The notes: a model not told the origin generated them from the sequence alone. A stretch of DNA of 64,000 bases from CAWBLP01 sp963721065 (GCA_963721065.1 CAVRHO010000008.1:654036-718035); one strand, 5' to 3'; positions 45,889-55,633 are shown, numbered from the stretch's first letter. Translations and numbers: made by a program.

Positions 45889-46140
45889 ATGAAAGTGACT
45901 CTTGTTCTTGCATTGGCTGCCTGCCTGACCTTGGGGACTGCGGCTGCGTTCGCCCAGGAAAGCGAGGGAGGCAGCGAGCAGGGTGGGGACTGGACCTCCG
46001 ATAGCGATCACCAGGTGACGCCAACCCCGCCCTGGCAGCAAAACACTCTGGCACCGCGCGCCCAGGCGCAGCCCCCGGCCAGTGCGACGCAGCAGACCGG
46101 CGCCATCAGCCGCGGACCCCAGGGCACCAGGGTGAACTGA
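45889..46140 (+). CDS. Small secreted protein, unknown function
   Basis: An 83-residue protein with a textbook signal peptide: MKVTLVLALAACLTLGTAAAFAQ with a signal peptidase I site after AFA (about residue 22). The mature part of about 60 residues is Gly/Ser/Gln/Pro-rich and without Cys (ESEGGSEQGGDWTSDSD). Strong ribosome site AGGAG 8 bases before the ATG at 45889. It may be regulated by the divergent LysR gene. No family is recognised. Confidence 0.75.
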   Translation: MKVTLVLALAACLTLGTAAAFAQESEGGSEQGGDWTSDSDHQVTPTPPWQQNTLAPRAQAQPPASATQQTGAISRGPQGTRVN

Positions 46141-46172
46141 CCACCGTGTAGCGCGCTGCCCCACATCGTGAA

Positions 46173-46197
46173 GGGTCGGCCGGTGCGCCGGCCCTTT
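46173..46197 (+). terminator. Possible terminator after the small secreted protein gene
   Basis: GGCCGG (46178-46183), loop TGCG, CCGGCC (46188-46193), then CTTT. The stem is strong but the T run is only three bases, so termination may be partial. Confidence 0.4.
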
Positions 46198-46230
46198 GCG
46201 CTGACGGCCGAACCGCAGAGGGGTGTCCGG

Positions 46231-47013
46231 TCATTCCAAAGCCGGCGGCGGGGTGTCCGGCCCCGACCCGGTCGCCTCCGGCGGGTTGCCGCTGTAGCCG
46301 AATGCCTCCCGCCGCTCCTCCATGGTCATGTCTTCCCACCGGGGCAGCGAATGCCACCGGTCGCGCAGTCGTTGCAGTTGCGGCTGGTCGGCGAAGAGGT
46401 CGGGCGGCGGGCCGTGAACAACGGGCCCGGTCCCATCCGGGTCATCGTCGGCATAGCGGGTTTCGTCCCCCGCAGCCGCGGCTACCCCATCCGCTTGGCG
46501 GGACGAGGCCGGGGCCGCGGCTTCCTCCGGCTTCCTGCGGCGGGTCGCCGCCGCGCGGGGCACGGCGGTTGAGGGCACGGGCGGCGGGGGTGTGGTCGGC
46601 ACGGTGGGGCGCGGCAACGGGTCGGCCTCATTCTCCTGCACCGGGCGCGCCTGGCTGACGTGCAGCGCTCGCAGCACGGCGGCCATCGCGCGTTGCAGCG
46701 CAATGGCGTCACGGCGCAGGCGGGCGGCTTCCTTGCTGGCGGGATCGTGCCGGGCCGCGGCGCGGAAGCAGGCCATGGCGCCGTGATGCGCCGCCAGCAA
46801 CTGCGTCGCCAGCATGGTCTCCTCCAGGTCGCGCGGGTGCAGCGCATCGACCTCGCCGACCAGCGTGGCGCCACCGGCGAACGGATCGTCGGCGCCGGGA
46901 TCACCGGTGCGGGGGACGGCGGCGACCAGATCATCCATGAGGTTGGCTGAAATATCGGGGCTGAGAGCGGGAAAGCCGGTGGCGCGATCGCTGGGCCGGA
47001 CGGTGTCGGACAT
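46231..47013 (-). CDS. Unknown protein with Pro/Ala-rich middle
   Basis: A 260-residue soluble protein. Residues 45-125 are helical and regular (LHPRDLEETMLATQLLAAHHGAMACFRAAARHD, RLRRDAIALQRAMAAVLRALH). Residues 135-200 are a disordered Pro/Ala/Lys linker. The C-terminus is acidic with Trp (LRDRWHSLPRWEDMTMEERREAFGY). I do not recognise a family; the helical part could bind another protein or nucleic acid. No signal peptide or membrane segment. The start ATG at 47013 has CGGAG upstream. The 426-base gap to rnr is shared by the divergent genes. Confidence 0.65.
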   Translation of the reverse strand: MSDTVRPSDRATGFPALSPDISANLMDDLVAAVPRTGDPGADDPFAGGATLVGEVDALHPRDLEETMLATQLLAAHHGAMACFRAAARHDPASKEAARLRRDAIALQRAMAAVLRALHVSQARPVQENEADPLPRPTVPTTPPPPVPSTAVPRAAATRRRKPEEAAAPASSRQADGVAAAAGDETRYADDDPDGTGPVVHGPPPDLFADQPQLQRLRDRWHSLPRWEDMTMEERREAFGYSGNPPEATGSGPDTPPPALE

Positions 47014-47244
47014 GGGGCGGCTCCGAAACAGGTCCGCCGAACATTACATGAACAATAGGACAGAAGTCAAGAATATTTGCACTGCAGCGGAGGGTGGGGC
47101 GCCGCGCAGGCACTCAACCGGCCACCCCCGACGGAGCCAAGAGCGCCCCACAGCCCCCGCGTACACCATAAGCGCCCCTGCCCCGAGCGCCGCCGCCCCG
47201 ATCCTCCCCGCGCGCACCCCTGCGCGGCCCCTGCGCGCGGCGCC

Positions 47245-47335
47245 CCTGTGCGCCCCGCTGTGCGCCCCCCTGTGCGCCCCCCTGTGCGCCCCGCTGTGCG
47301 CCCCCTGTGCGCCCCCTGTGCGCCCCCCCTCTGTT
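47245..47335. repeat. C-rich degenerate tandem repeat (G-tract-rich on the minus strand)
   Basis: Repeats of about 12-16 bases built on CTGTGCGCCCC occur seven or eight times. On the minus strand they give many runs of four to six G separated by CGCACA, a pattern that could form G-quadruplexes. The array ends about 40 bases before the -35 of rnr. Confidence 0.8.
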
Positions 47336-47374
47336 CCCCCCGTGCGCCGCCGGACGCACACCGCCACCCGCGAT

Positions 47375-47403
47375 CTGACAATCCGCCCCGCCGCCGCTAT
47401 ATT
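47375..47403 (+). promoter_or_regulatory. rnr promoter
   Basis: CTGACA (47375-47380), a 17-base spacer and TATATT (47398-47403) are each one mismatch from the sigma-70 consensus. The start would be near 47410, 30 bases before the rnr TTG, which fixes the N-terminus of the protein. Confidence 0.7.
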
Positions 47404-47439
47404 CCGCCCCCGAACCTCCCCAACCCATACGGAGCCGCC

Positions 47440-49452
47440 TTGCCACGCCGCCAGGACCGTCCGCGCCGCGCCCATACGCGCCCGCCCCGCCGCGCCGGCC
47501 TGCCGGAGGTGATGGTGCTCCAGGTCACCGGCACCGATCCGGACGGCGACGCCATCGCCCGCCCGGCCACCTGGGACACCGGTGCCGGCCCGCCGCCGGT
47601 GATCTACATGGCCCCCGAGCCGCGCGGCCGCCCCGCGCTCGCACCCGGCGAACGCGTGCTCGCCCGCCTGCGCCCCATCCCCGGCGCCGGCGCGCCGCGC
47701 TATGAGGGCCGCACCATGCGGCGCCTCACCCAGGGCCCCGCCCGCATCCTGGGCGTGTTCCGCCCGGGCCAGCCGCAGCCCCGCATCGTCCCCACCGACC
47801 GCCGCGCCAAGGCGGAATGGACCGTGCCGCCCGGGGAGGACGCGGGCGCCGAACCGGGGGAGATCGTGCTGGCCGAACCCCTGCCCCACCACCAGCGCTA
47901 CGGCCTGAAGCCGGCCCGCGTGCTGGAACGGCTGGGCAATATGGGCGACGCCCGGTCCGTCAGCCTGATCGCCATCCACACCCACGACATCCCGCAGGAA
48001 TTCCCCGAACCCGCCCTGGCCGAGGCCAACCGCGCCCGCGCCGTGCGCATCGGCCGCCGCACCGACCTGCGCGACGTTCCGCTGGTGACGATCGACGGCG
48101 AGGACGCCCGCGACTTCGACGACGCGGTGTTCGCCGAACCGGACGGCGACGGCTACCGCCTGATCGTCGCCATCGCCGACGTCGCCCACTATGTCCGCCC
48201 CGGCTCCGCCCTGGACCACGCCGCCCGCACCCGCGGCAACAGCGTGTATTTTCCGGACCGCGTGGTGCCGATGCTGCCGGAGGCGCTGTCCAACGGCTGG
48301 TGCAGCCTGCGCCCGCGGGAGGACCGCGGCTGCCTGTTCGTCGAACTCCAGATCGACGCCGACGGCCGCAAGACGGGGCACAAATTCGGCCGCGGCCTGA
48401 TGCGCAGCGCCGCCCGCCTGACCTATGAACAGGTGCAGCAGGCGCAGGACGCCGGTAACGACCTCGGCCTGCCCCTGCCCCACCTCTACGCCGCGTTCCG
48501 CGCCCTGCTGGCGGCACGCACCCGGCGCGGCACGCTCGACCTGGACCTGCCGGAGCGCAAGGTGATCCTGGACGATACCGGCCGCGTCGCCTCGGTGGCG
48601 CCCCGCCCGCGGCTCGACAGCCACCGGCTGATCGAGGAGTTCATGATCCTGGCCAACGTCGCCGCGGCCGAGGAGCTGGAGCACCGCCACCGCCCCTGCA
48701 TGTACCGGGTCCACGCCCCGCCGTCGGACGACAAACTGGCAACACTGCGTGACTTCCTTGCCACGCTTGGCATCAATCTTCCGCCCGGCGACCAAATTCA
48801 CCCGCGCGATCTGGACCGCGTGCTGCGACGTGTAGTCGATACGCCCGAAGCACAGCTCGTCAACGAGGTGATGTTGCGCAGCCAGTCGCAAGCCGCGTAC
48901 AGCCCGGACAATATCGGCCATTTCGGCCTGGCATTGACGCGCTATGCGCATTTCACCAGCCCGATCCGCCGCTACGCCGACCTGCTGGTGCACCGCGCGC
49001 TGATCGGTGCGCTGCGGCTCGGTCCCGGCGGGCTGGACAAGGAGGAAGGCGCCCGCTTCCCGGACACCGCGGACCACATCACCGCCACCGAGCGCCGTGC
49101 CGCCCTGGCCGAACGGGATGCGGTGGACCGCTATCTGGCGGCGTTCATGGCGGACAAGGTGGGCGCACGCTTTGCCGCGCGTATTTCCGGCGTCACGCGG
49201 TTCGGGCTGTTCGTCACCGTGGCGGAAAGCGGCGCCAGCGGGCTGGTTCCGGTCTCCACCCTGCCGGATGATTTCTGGCACCACGACGAGCGCACCCAAA
49301 GCCTCACCGGCCGCCGCACCAACCTGGTATTCCGCCTGGCGCAGGATGTGGAAGTGCGCCTGGCCGAGGCCAGCCCGGTGACCGGCGGGCTGGTGTTCCA
49401 CGTGCTGCAAGGCATGCCACAACCAGGGAAGAAACGGTCCCGCCGCAGGTGA
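47440..49452 (+). CDS. rnr: Ribonuclease R (RNB-family exoribonuclease) lacking the usual N-terminal extension
   Basis: A 670-residue 3'-5' exoribonuclease that digests structured RNA. After two cold-shock-like domains (about 15-150) comes the RNB catalytic domain from about residue 195, with the four acidic Mg ligands in DGEDARDFDDAVF (219-231). RGNSVYFPDRVVPMLPEALSNG and HFTSPIRRYADLLVHR are diagnostic. A C-terminal S1 domain (GARFAARISGVTRFGLFVTVAESGASGLVPVSTL) and basic tail KKRSRRR follow. The start is a TTG with an ACGGAG site; the promoter lies just upstream, so the helix-turn-helix N-terminus seen in longer RNase R proteins is absent. Overlaps the S41 protease gene (GTGA). Confidence 0.9.
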   Translation: MPRRQDRPRRAHTRPPRRAGLPEVMVLQVTGTDPDGDAIARPATWDTGAGPPPVIYMAPEPRGRPALAPGERVLARLRPIPGAGAPRYEGRTMRRLTQGPARILGVFRPGQPQPRIVPTDRRAKAEWTVPPGEDAGAEPGEIVLAEPLPHHQRYGLKPARVLERLGNMGDARSVSLIAIHTHDIPQEFPEPALAEANRARAVRIGRRTDLRDVPLVTIDGEDARDFDDAVFAEPDGDGYRLIVAIADVAHYVRPGSALDHAARTRGNSVYFPDRVVPMLPEALSNGWCSLRPREDRGCLFVELQIDADGRKTGHKFGRGLMRSAARLTYEQVQQAQDAGNDLGLPLPHLYAAFRALLAARTRRGTLDLDLPERKVILDDTGRVASVAPRPRLDSHRLIEEFMILANVAAAEELEHRHRPCMYRVHAPPSDDKLATLRDFLATLGINLPPGDQIHPRDLDRVLRRVVDTPEAQLVNEVMLRSQSQAAYSPDNIGHFGLALTRYAHFTSPIRRYADLLVHRALIGALRLGPGGLDKEEGARFPDTADHITATERRAALAERDAVDRYLAAFMADKVGARFAARISGVTRFGLFVTVAESGASGLVPVSTLPDDFWHHDERTQSLTGRRTNLVFRLAQDVEVRLAEASPVTGGLVFHVLQGMPQPGKKRSRRR

Positions 49453-50993
49453 TCTGCATCGGCGCCCTGCTGCTGCTTCTGATGATCGCGCCGGCCCGGG
49501 CCGAGCCGGTCGGCCAGGGTGTTGCGGGCAAGGCAGGGTTCGATGCGCCGTTGGTCACCGCGGTTTACACCACTGCCTTGACCTTCATGGAGCCGCGCAC
49601 GCTGGAAGCCGTGCCGGTTCCCGAACTCACGCTGTGGGGCCTGCGTGGGCTGACGGCGCTGGATCCGGACCTGACCACCGACCTCTACCACGGCAAGCTG
49701 CGCCTGGTGGATGCCGGCCGGGTGCGGTTCAGCGAACCGCCGCCGCCCCGACCCGAGGCGGCGCAATGGGCGACGGCCGCGGTGCGGCTGTCCCAGGCGG
49801 CCGCGGACACCTCGGTTGCGGTGCGCCGCGCGGGAACCACCGGCGTCGTGCAGAGCTTCTTCGACGAGCTGTTCAACCACCTGGACCTCTATTCCCGCTA
49901 TGTCGGTCCGAAGGACGCCGCGGCCGAACGTGCCGCCCGCGACGGACGCGCCGGGCTGGGCCTCACCCTGCGGCAGCACGGTCCCAGCATCCGGGTGCAG
50001 GCGGCCGTGGAGGACGGTCCCGCGGCGCTGGCCGGGATAAGGCCCGGCGATGTGCTGCTGGAGGTGGACGGCGTTCGCCTGCATGGCGTCGGCGCCGCGT
50101 ACGCCGCGAAGCTGATCGCCGGGCCACTGGGCACCGGCGTGGAGGTGACCTGGCGCGGCCGCAAGGGCCCGTCCCAGACCGCCAAGCTGCGCCGCGCCAT
50201 GGTGCCGCCGGAGACGGTGTTCTCCGAGCGGCGCCAGGACATGCTGATCCTGCGCATCACCGCGTTCAACCACAGCACCGCTGTCCACTTCATCCGGGCG
50301 CTGACCGACGGCATGGCCGGCGCGAATCCGCCGGCGGGCGTGGTGCTGGACCTGCGCAGCAACCGGGGCGGGCTGCTCCGCGCCGCCATCCGGTCCGCCA
50401 ACCAGCTCCTGCCCGCCGGCGTCATCGCCTACACGCTCGGCCGCGATCCCGCGGCCAACCATGTCTGGCGGTCCGATGCCGCGCAGCAGGCGCGGAACGT
50501 GCCGATCGTGGTGCTGGTGGACGGCCGCACCGCCAGCGCGGCCGAGGTTCTGACCGCCGCGCTGGCCGACCGTGGCCGCGCCGTGGTGGTCGGCAGCGCG
50601 ACCCTGGGGAAAGGCCTGGTGCAGACCATCGCCCCCCTGCCCGACGGCGGCGAGCTGTTCGTCACCTGGAGCCGCATCATCGCCCCGCGCGGCTGGCCGC
50701 TGCAGGGGTTGGGCGTGCTGCCGCAGGTCTGCACCAGCCTGGGGGGCGCGGCGCTGCACAGGCAACTCGCCGCGCTGGCACAGGGCAGCCAACCCATGCA
50801 GGCCGATATCGACGCCGAACGCGCGGCGCGCGCACCGCTGCCGGCCGCCGTGATGGTGGCGCTGCGCCGCAAGTGCCCGGCTGCGGGCGGCAACGAGAAC
50901 GACATGAAGGCCGCACAGGTGCTGATCGACAACCCCGCCGCCTACGCCGCGGCACTGCTGCCGCCGCTCGCGGACACCGCGGCGGCGCGATAG
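49449..50993 (+). CDS. S41-family carboxyl-terminal processing-type protease
   Basis: A 514-residue periplasmic protease with an N-terminal signal (MICIGALLLLLMIAPARA). PDZ domain at about 165-250 (GLGLTLRQHGPSIRVQAAVEDGPAALAGIRPGDVLLEVDG). The S41 catalytic dyad is Ser363 in DGRTASAAEVL and Lys388 in ATLGKGLVQ; the substrate-binding LRSNRGGLL and GLGVLPQV segments are typical. It cuts proteins from their C-terminal ends. The GTG start overlaps the rnr stop codon by 3 bases, so the two are coupled. CtpA-like, but the family has several paralogues, so no symbol is given. Confidence 0.9.
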   Translation: MICIGALLLLLMIAPARAEPVGQGVAGKAGFDAPLVTAVYTTALTFMEPRTLEAVPVPELTLWGLRGLTALDPDLTTDLYHGKLRLVDAGRVRFSEPPPPRPEAAQWATAAVRLSQAAADTSVAVRRAGTTGVVQSFFDELFNHLDLYSRYVGPKDAAAERAARDGRAGLGLTLRQHGPSIRVQAAVEDGPAALAGIRPGDVLLEVDGVRLHGVGAAYAAKLIAGPLGTGVEVTWRGRKGPSQTAKLRRAMVPPETVFSERRQDMLILRITAFNHSTAVHFIRALTDGMAGANPPAGVVLDLRSNRGGLLRAAIRSANQLLPAGVIAYTLGRDPAANHVWRSDAAQQARNVPIVVLVDGRTASAAEVLTAALADRGRAVVVGSATLGKGLVQTIAPLPDGGELFVTWSRIIAPRGWPLQGLGVLPQVCTSLGGAALHRQLAALAQGSQPMQADIDAERAARAPLPAAVMVALRRKCPAAGGNENDMKAAQVLIDNPAAYAAALLPPLADTAAAR

Positions 50994-51210
50994 CGGGGGG
51001 GGTGTTCGCGGGATGGGGGAGGTAGCGCGGGACGGGGGATACCGCCCCGGGCACACCCCCACCACGCGGATCCGACGCCGGCGGCCGAAGCCCGCCACCA
51101 CGTCGCCCGCCATTAAGCAGACATTCGCAAATCGCGCGCAGAAATGGGTGCTCCGTCCCGGACCCCGCGCCGCCATCGGCGGGGCCATCCCCAGACAAGG
51201 GAGCGAACCC

Positions 51211-52353
51211 GTGTCCACCCTCTGCTCGCCGCTGCCCGACATCGTCGCCCGGCTTCGCCTCGCCCGCGTCGAGGGCGTCGGTCCGATCGCCTACCGCCGC
51301 ATGCTGCAGCGTTACCGCTCGGCTGCCGCCGCGCTCGACGCCTTGCCCGGCCTGATGCGCAACGGCGGCCGCAGCACGCCGCCCGAAATCCCCACCGTCG
51401 CGCAGGCGGAGGACGAGCTGGCCAGGCTCGATCGCCTCGACGCGCACGTGCTCGTCGTGGACCAACCGGACTATCCGCCCCTGCTCGGCCTGATGGAGGA
51501 CGCGCCCCCCGTGCTGACCGTGCGCGGCGATCCGGAGGTATTGGCGAAGCGCGCGGTGGCCCTGGTCGGCGCCCGCAACGCCTCGGCCAACGGCCAGCGC
51601 ATCGCCGAACGCCTGGCGGCGGACCTGGCGCCGGGCCTGGTCGTGGTGTCCGGCCTGGCCCGCGGCATCGACGCCGCGGCGCACCAGGGCGCCATGGCGA
51701 CCGGCCGGACGGTGGCCGTGATCGCCGGCGGGCTCAACATGCCTTACCCGGCCGAGCACGCCCGGTTGCAGCAAAGCATCGCCGAAAACGGCGCCGTGGT
51801 GGCCGAAGCCCCGCTGGGCACCGCCCCACAGGCCCGGCACTTTCCGCGACGCAACCGGATCATTGCCGGTCTGTCACTTGGTGTTGTCGTGGTGGAAGCG
51901 GCCTTGCGTTCCGGCAGCCTGATCACCACGCGTATTGCCCAGGATCTGGGAAGGGAAGTGTTCGCAGTGCCAGGATCGCCACTGGATCCGCGCTCCCACG
52001 GCAGCAACGACCTGCTGCGCCAGGGCGCGGTGCTGACCGAAAGCGCCGCCGATGTGCTGATGCACCTGCCCGACCTGCCCGCCCATTCGCTGTTTTCCCG
52101 CCTGCAGGCCCGTGCGCCGGGCCTGGCCGAACCGCCGCCGGCCGCGCTGGAACCCCCGTCGGACGTGACGAATGTCAAAGAGCAACTCATTGATTTGCTT
52201 AGCCCCAGTCCCACCGCAGTTGACGATCTTGTGCGACGCTGCCAGTTCTCCTTGGCTGCCGTCATGGCGGCCCTGCTGGAACTGGAACTCGCCGGCCGCG
52301 TAGAGACGCTTCCCGGAAACCGGGTTGCACTGCTCGCGGATCAAGCTCACTAG
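51211..52353 (+). CDS. dprA: DNA-processing protein DprA
   Basis: A 380-residue Rossmann-like protein that loads RecA on incoming single-stranded DNA in natural transformation. The GTG at 51211 has AAGGGAG upstream. The N-terminal helical domain (LRLARVEGVGPIAYRRMLQRY, about 12-32) is followed by the DprA domain (YPPLLGLMEDAPPVLTVRGD, ALVGARNASANGQRIAERLAADL, VVSGLARGIDAAAHQGAM, VIAGGLNMPYPAEH, RHFPRRNRIIAGLSLGVVVVEA, VFAVPGSPLDPRSHGSNDLLRQGA) and a C-terminal winged helix (LLSPSPTAVDDLVRRCQ). Immediately followed by topA (6 bases). DprA does not by itself prove competence. Confidence 0.95.
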   Translation: MSTLCSPLPDIVARLRLARVEGVGPIAYRRMLQRYRSAAAALDALPGLMRNGGRSTPPEIPTVAQAEDELARLDRLDAHVLVVDQPDYPPLLGLMEDAPPVLTVRGDPEVLAKRAVALVGARNASANGQRIAERLAADLAPGLVVVSGLARGIDAAAHQGAMATGRTVAVIAGGLNMPYPAEHARLQQSIAENGAVVAEAPLGTAPQARHFPRRNRIIAGLSLGVVVVEAALRSGSLITTRIAQDLGREVFAVPGSPLDPRSHGSNDLLRQGAVLTESAADVLMHLPDLPAHSLFSRLQARAPGLAEPPPAALEPPSDVTNVKEQLIDLLSPSPTAVDDLVRRCQFSLAAVMAALLELELAGRVETLPGNRVALLADQAH

Positions 52354-52359
52354 GACATC

Positions 52360-55140
52360 ATGACCGACGTCGTCGTCGTCGAATCCCCTGCCAAGGCCAA
52401 GACCATCAACCGCTACCTGGGAACCGGGTACACGGTGCTGGCCAGCTTCGGCCATGTGCGCGACCTGCCGCCCAAGGACGGCAGCGTGCGGCCGGACCAG
52501 GACTTCGCCATGGACTGGCAGTCCGACTCCCGTGGCGACCGCCAGGTCAGCGCCATCGCCAAGGCGCTGAAGGGCGCGCGCACCCTGTACCTGGCCACCG
52601 ACCCGGATCGCGAGGGGGAGGCGATCTCCTGGCACGTCAAGGCGATGCTGGGCGAGAAGAAGGCGCTGAAGGGCATCGACGTCCGCCGCGTCACCTTCAA
52701 CGAGATCACCCGCAACGCGATCCGCGCCGCCATGGCCGCCCCGCGCGACCTGGACCAGCCGCTGATCGAGGCCTACCTGGCCCGCCGTGCGCTGGACTAC
52801 CTGGTGGGCTTCACCCTCTCGCCGGTGCTGTGGCGCAAGCTGCCCGGCAGCCGCTCGGCCGGGCGCGTGCAGTCGGTGGCGCTGCGGCTGATCTGCGAGC
52901 GGGAAGCCGAGATCGAGGTCTTCCGCCCGCGCGAATACTGGACGGTGGAGGCCGAGTTCCTCACCCCGGCCGGTGCCCCGTTCACCGCGCGGCTGACCCA
53001 TCTGGACGGCAAGCGGCTGGACCAGTTCGACCTCAACAACGAAACCCTGGCGATGCGCGCCAAGGCGGCGGTCGAGGCCGGCAGCTTCACCGTGGGCTCG
53101 GTGGAGCGCAGGCGGGTCAAGCGCAACCCGCCGCCGCCCTTCACCACCTCCACGCTGCAGCAGGAGGCCAGCCGCAAGCTGGGCTTCGGCGCGCAGCAGA
53201 CCATGCGCATCGCCCAGCAGCTTTACGAGGGCGTGGATATCGACGGCGAGAGCGTCGGCCTGATCACCTATATGCGAACCGACGGCGTGCAGATGGCGCG
53301 TGAGGCGGTAGGCGCGATCCGCGACCATGTGGGCGAGGTCTATGGCAGCCCCTACCTGCCGGCCGCGCCCCGCGAGTACCAGAGCAAGATCAAGAACGCC
53401 CAGGAGGCGCACGAGGCGATCCGCCCCACCGACGTGACCCGCACGCCGGACTCGGTGGCGCGGGAACTCAGCGCCGACCAGCGCCGGCTGTATGAGCTGG
53501 TATGGAAGCGCGCCGTCGCCTCGCAGATGCAGTCGGCGGAGCTGGACCAGGTCACGGTGGAGGTGACCGACGGCAAGGGGCTGAAGCTGCGCGCCACCGG
53601 CTCGATCGTCGCGTTCGACGGGTTCCTGAAGCTGTATCGCGAGGACACCGACGACACCGCCGAGGGCGCCGCGGCGGAAGACGACAACCGCATGCTGCCG
53701 CCGATGGCCGAACGGGATCCGCTGAAGCGGCGCGGGGTGAATGCGCTGCAGCACTTCACCCAGCCGCCGCCGCGCTACTCTGAGGCGTCGCTGGTGAAGA
53801 AGCTGGAAGAACTGGGGATTGGCCGGCCTTCCACCTATGCGTCGATCCTGTCGGTGCTGCAGGACCGGAACTATGTCCGGCTGGAGAAGCGGCGCTTCAT
53901 CCCGGAGGACCGGGGCCGGCTGGTCACCGCCTTCCTGGTCAGCTTCTTCGAGAACTACGTCGATACCGGCTTTACCGCCTCGCTGGAGGAGAAGCTGGAC
54001 GACATCTCCGCCGGCCAGTTGGACTGGCGGCAGGTGATGCGCGCCTTCTGGGACGAGTTCTCCAAGGCGGTGGACCAGACCAAGGACCTGAAGATCAGCG
54101 ACGTGATCGCGGCGCTGGACCAGGAACTCGGCCCGCACTTCTTCCCGTCGCGTGAGGACGGCACCGATCCGCGCGTCTGCCCGGCCTGCGGCAACGGCCG
54201 GCTGGGACTGAAGCTGGGGCGCTATGGCAGCTTCATCGGCTGCTCCAACTACCCGGCGTGCCAGTACACCCGCCGCCTGGCGGTGGAGACCGGCGGCGAG
54301 TCCGGCGAGACGCTGAAGGAAGGCATGCGGGTGCTGGGCACCCACCCGGACACCGGCGAGGAGATCACCGTCCGCCGCGGCCCCTATGGCCTGTATGTGC
54401 AGCAGGGCGAGCCCAGCGAGGACAAGAAGGCGCCCAAGCCGAAGCGCACCTCCCTGGCCCGCGGCATGGACGGCGAGCAGATCACCCTGGAGCAGGCGCT
54501 GGGCCTGCTGTCGCTGCCGCGGGTGATCGGGGCTCATCCGGAGACGAAGGAGAACATCGAGGTCGGTATCGGCCGCTTCGGCCCGTATGTGCGCATGGGC
54601 GCGGTGTACGGCTCGCTGGAGCGGGACGACGACGTGCTGAGCCTGGGCATGAACCGCGCCATGGACCTGCTGGCGAAGAAGCTGGCCAGCGTGCGGTCTC
54701 TGGGGCCGCATCCGGGTGACAAGGAGCCGGTGTCGGTGCGCAAGGGCCGCTTCGGGCCGTATGTGCAGCACGGCAAGACGGTGGCCAACCTGCCGCGCGG
54801 CGTGATGATGGACGACGTTACGCTGGAGGAGGCGGTGTCCCTGCTGGCCGAGAAGGGCAAGCCGCTGCGTCCGCGTGGTGCGGCCGCCAAGCGCGGCCGT
54901 GCCGCGGCGAAGGCGGCTGCGGGTGCGAAGGCAGGGGCGGACGAGGCTGCGGAGGCTCCGGCGTCCCGCAAGGCGGCGCCGAAAAAAGCCGCTGCCCAGG
55001 CACCGGCGAAGCGGAAGGCCCCCGCCAAGCGCGCGGCCGCGAAGACCGCCGCGACCGCAAAGCAGGCCGCACCGGCAAAGAAGGCCGCCAAGGGCAAGAC
55101 CGCCGCCAGGTCCAAGGGTCGCCAGCACGCGGCGGAGTGA
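52360..55140 (+). CDS. topA: DNA topoisomerase I
   Basis: A 926-residue type IA topoisomerase that relaxes negative supercoils. Toprim domain with VVVESPAKAKTINRYLG (2-18) and the acidic DPDREGE (about 86). Catalytic Tyr304 in GLITYMRTDG. The zinc-ribbon region (CPACGNGRLGLKLGRYGSFIGC, with CQYTRR) is near 605-640. Several topoisomerase C-terminal repeats follow (RFGPYVQHG, YGLYVQQGEP). The last 70 residues are a basic Lys/Ala/Pro tail (AAAKAAAGAK, KKAAAQAP) that probably binds DNA. Its stop codon (TGA) is the left end of a MITE-like element. Co-transcribed with dprA. Confidence 0.96.
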   Translation: MTDVVVVESPAKAKTINRYLGTGYTVLASFGHVRDLPPKDGSVRPDQDFAMDWQSDSRGDRQVSAIAKALKGARTLYLATDPDREGEAISWHVKAMLGEKKALKGIDVRRVTFNEITRNAIRAAMAAPRDLDQPLIEAYLARRALDYLVGFTLSPVLWRKLPGSRSAGRVQSVALRLICEREAEIEVFRPREYWTVEAEFLTPAGAPFTARLTHLDGKRLDQFDLNNETLAMRAKAAVEAGSFTVGSVERRRVKRNPPPPFTTSTLQQEASRKLGFGAQQTMRIAQQLYEGVDIDGESVGLITYMRTDGVQMAREAVGAIRDHVGEVYGSPYLPAAPREYQSKIKNAQEAHEAIRPTDVTRTPDSVARELSADQRRLYELVWKRAVASQMQSAELDQVTVEVTDGKGLKLRATGSIVAFDGFLKLYREDTDDTAEGAAAEDDNRMLPPMAERDPLKRRGVNALQHFTQPPPRYSEASLVKKLEELGIGRPSTYASILSVLQDRNYVRLEKRRFIPEDRGRLVTAFLVSFFENYVDTGFTASLEEKLDDISAGQLDWRQVMRAFWDEFSKAVDQTKDLKISDVIAALDQELGPHFFPSREDGTDPRVCPACGNGRLGLKLGRYGSFIGCSNYPACQYTRRLAVETGGESGETLKEGMRVLGTHPDTGEEITVRRGPYGLYVQQGEPSEDKKAPKPKRTSLARGMDGEQITLEQALGLLSLPRVIGAHPETKENIEVGIGRFGPYVRMGAVYGSLERDDDVLSLGMNRAMDLLAKKLASVRSLGPHPGDKEPVSVRKGRFGPYVQHGKTVANLPRGVMMDDVTLEEAVSLLAEKGKPLRPRGAAAKRGRAAAKAAAGAKAGADEAAEAPASRKAAPKKAAAQAPAKRKAPAKRAAAKTAATAKQAAPAKKAAKGKTAARSKGRQHAAE

Positions 55141-55366
55141 TACCAACCCGCGTATCGTTCGACCTTTGGGCGGCAACTCCCCGTGACGGTCGGCGCAGGC
55201 CGCGCCATCCACGACTGTTGCTGATGGTAGCTACGGAAAACGGTGGATAGCCCGCCGGCGCACGCCATGACGCTGACAAGCCATGACGCTGAACGGCGGG
55301 ATGGCCGGCGTTCGCCGACTGACGGTGGGTTGCCGACCAACGGCCAAGCGATACGCGGGCTGGTAT
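55140..55366. repeat. MITE-like palindromic element, copy 4
   Basis: The longest and clearest copy. Left end ATACCAACCCGCGTATCG (55140-55157) and right end CGATACGCGGGCTGGTAT (55349-55366) match as inverted repeats in 17 of 18 positions. Similarity continues inwards for about 45 bases (GGCGGCAACTCCCCGTGACG against GACGGTGGGTTGCCGACCAA). It starts at the last base of the topA stop codon. Internally it carries a short duplication (CCATGACGCTGA twice). The remaining 267 bases up to 55633 contain no gene I can support. Confidence 0.85.
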
Positions 55367-55633
55367 GATACGCGACCAATTTCTGGATGCTCCGCCTGCG
55401 CTGGCCACGACGCAAAGCGTATCGCGGGTGGGGCGCGTACGGGCTCGACGCGCAGGGGACACGGTCCAAGGGGCCTGCGCCCGCCACGATGCGCCAGGCG
55501 TCGTTGAAGAAGCAAAGTCCAGGTGGATCGGCTGGAAGCCGCCATCACATTGCCCAATGACCGACCCGGGTGGAGATGCGCTGGTGAATTGCTGCGATGG
55601 ATCGCTTTGCATGCAGGCTCACCCGCAGCCCCA

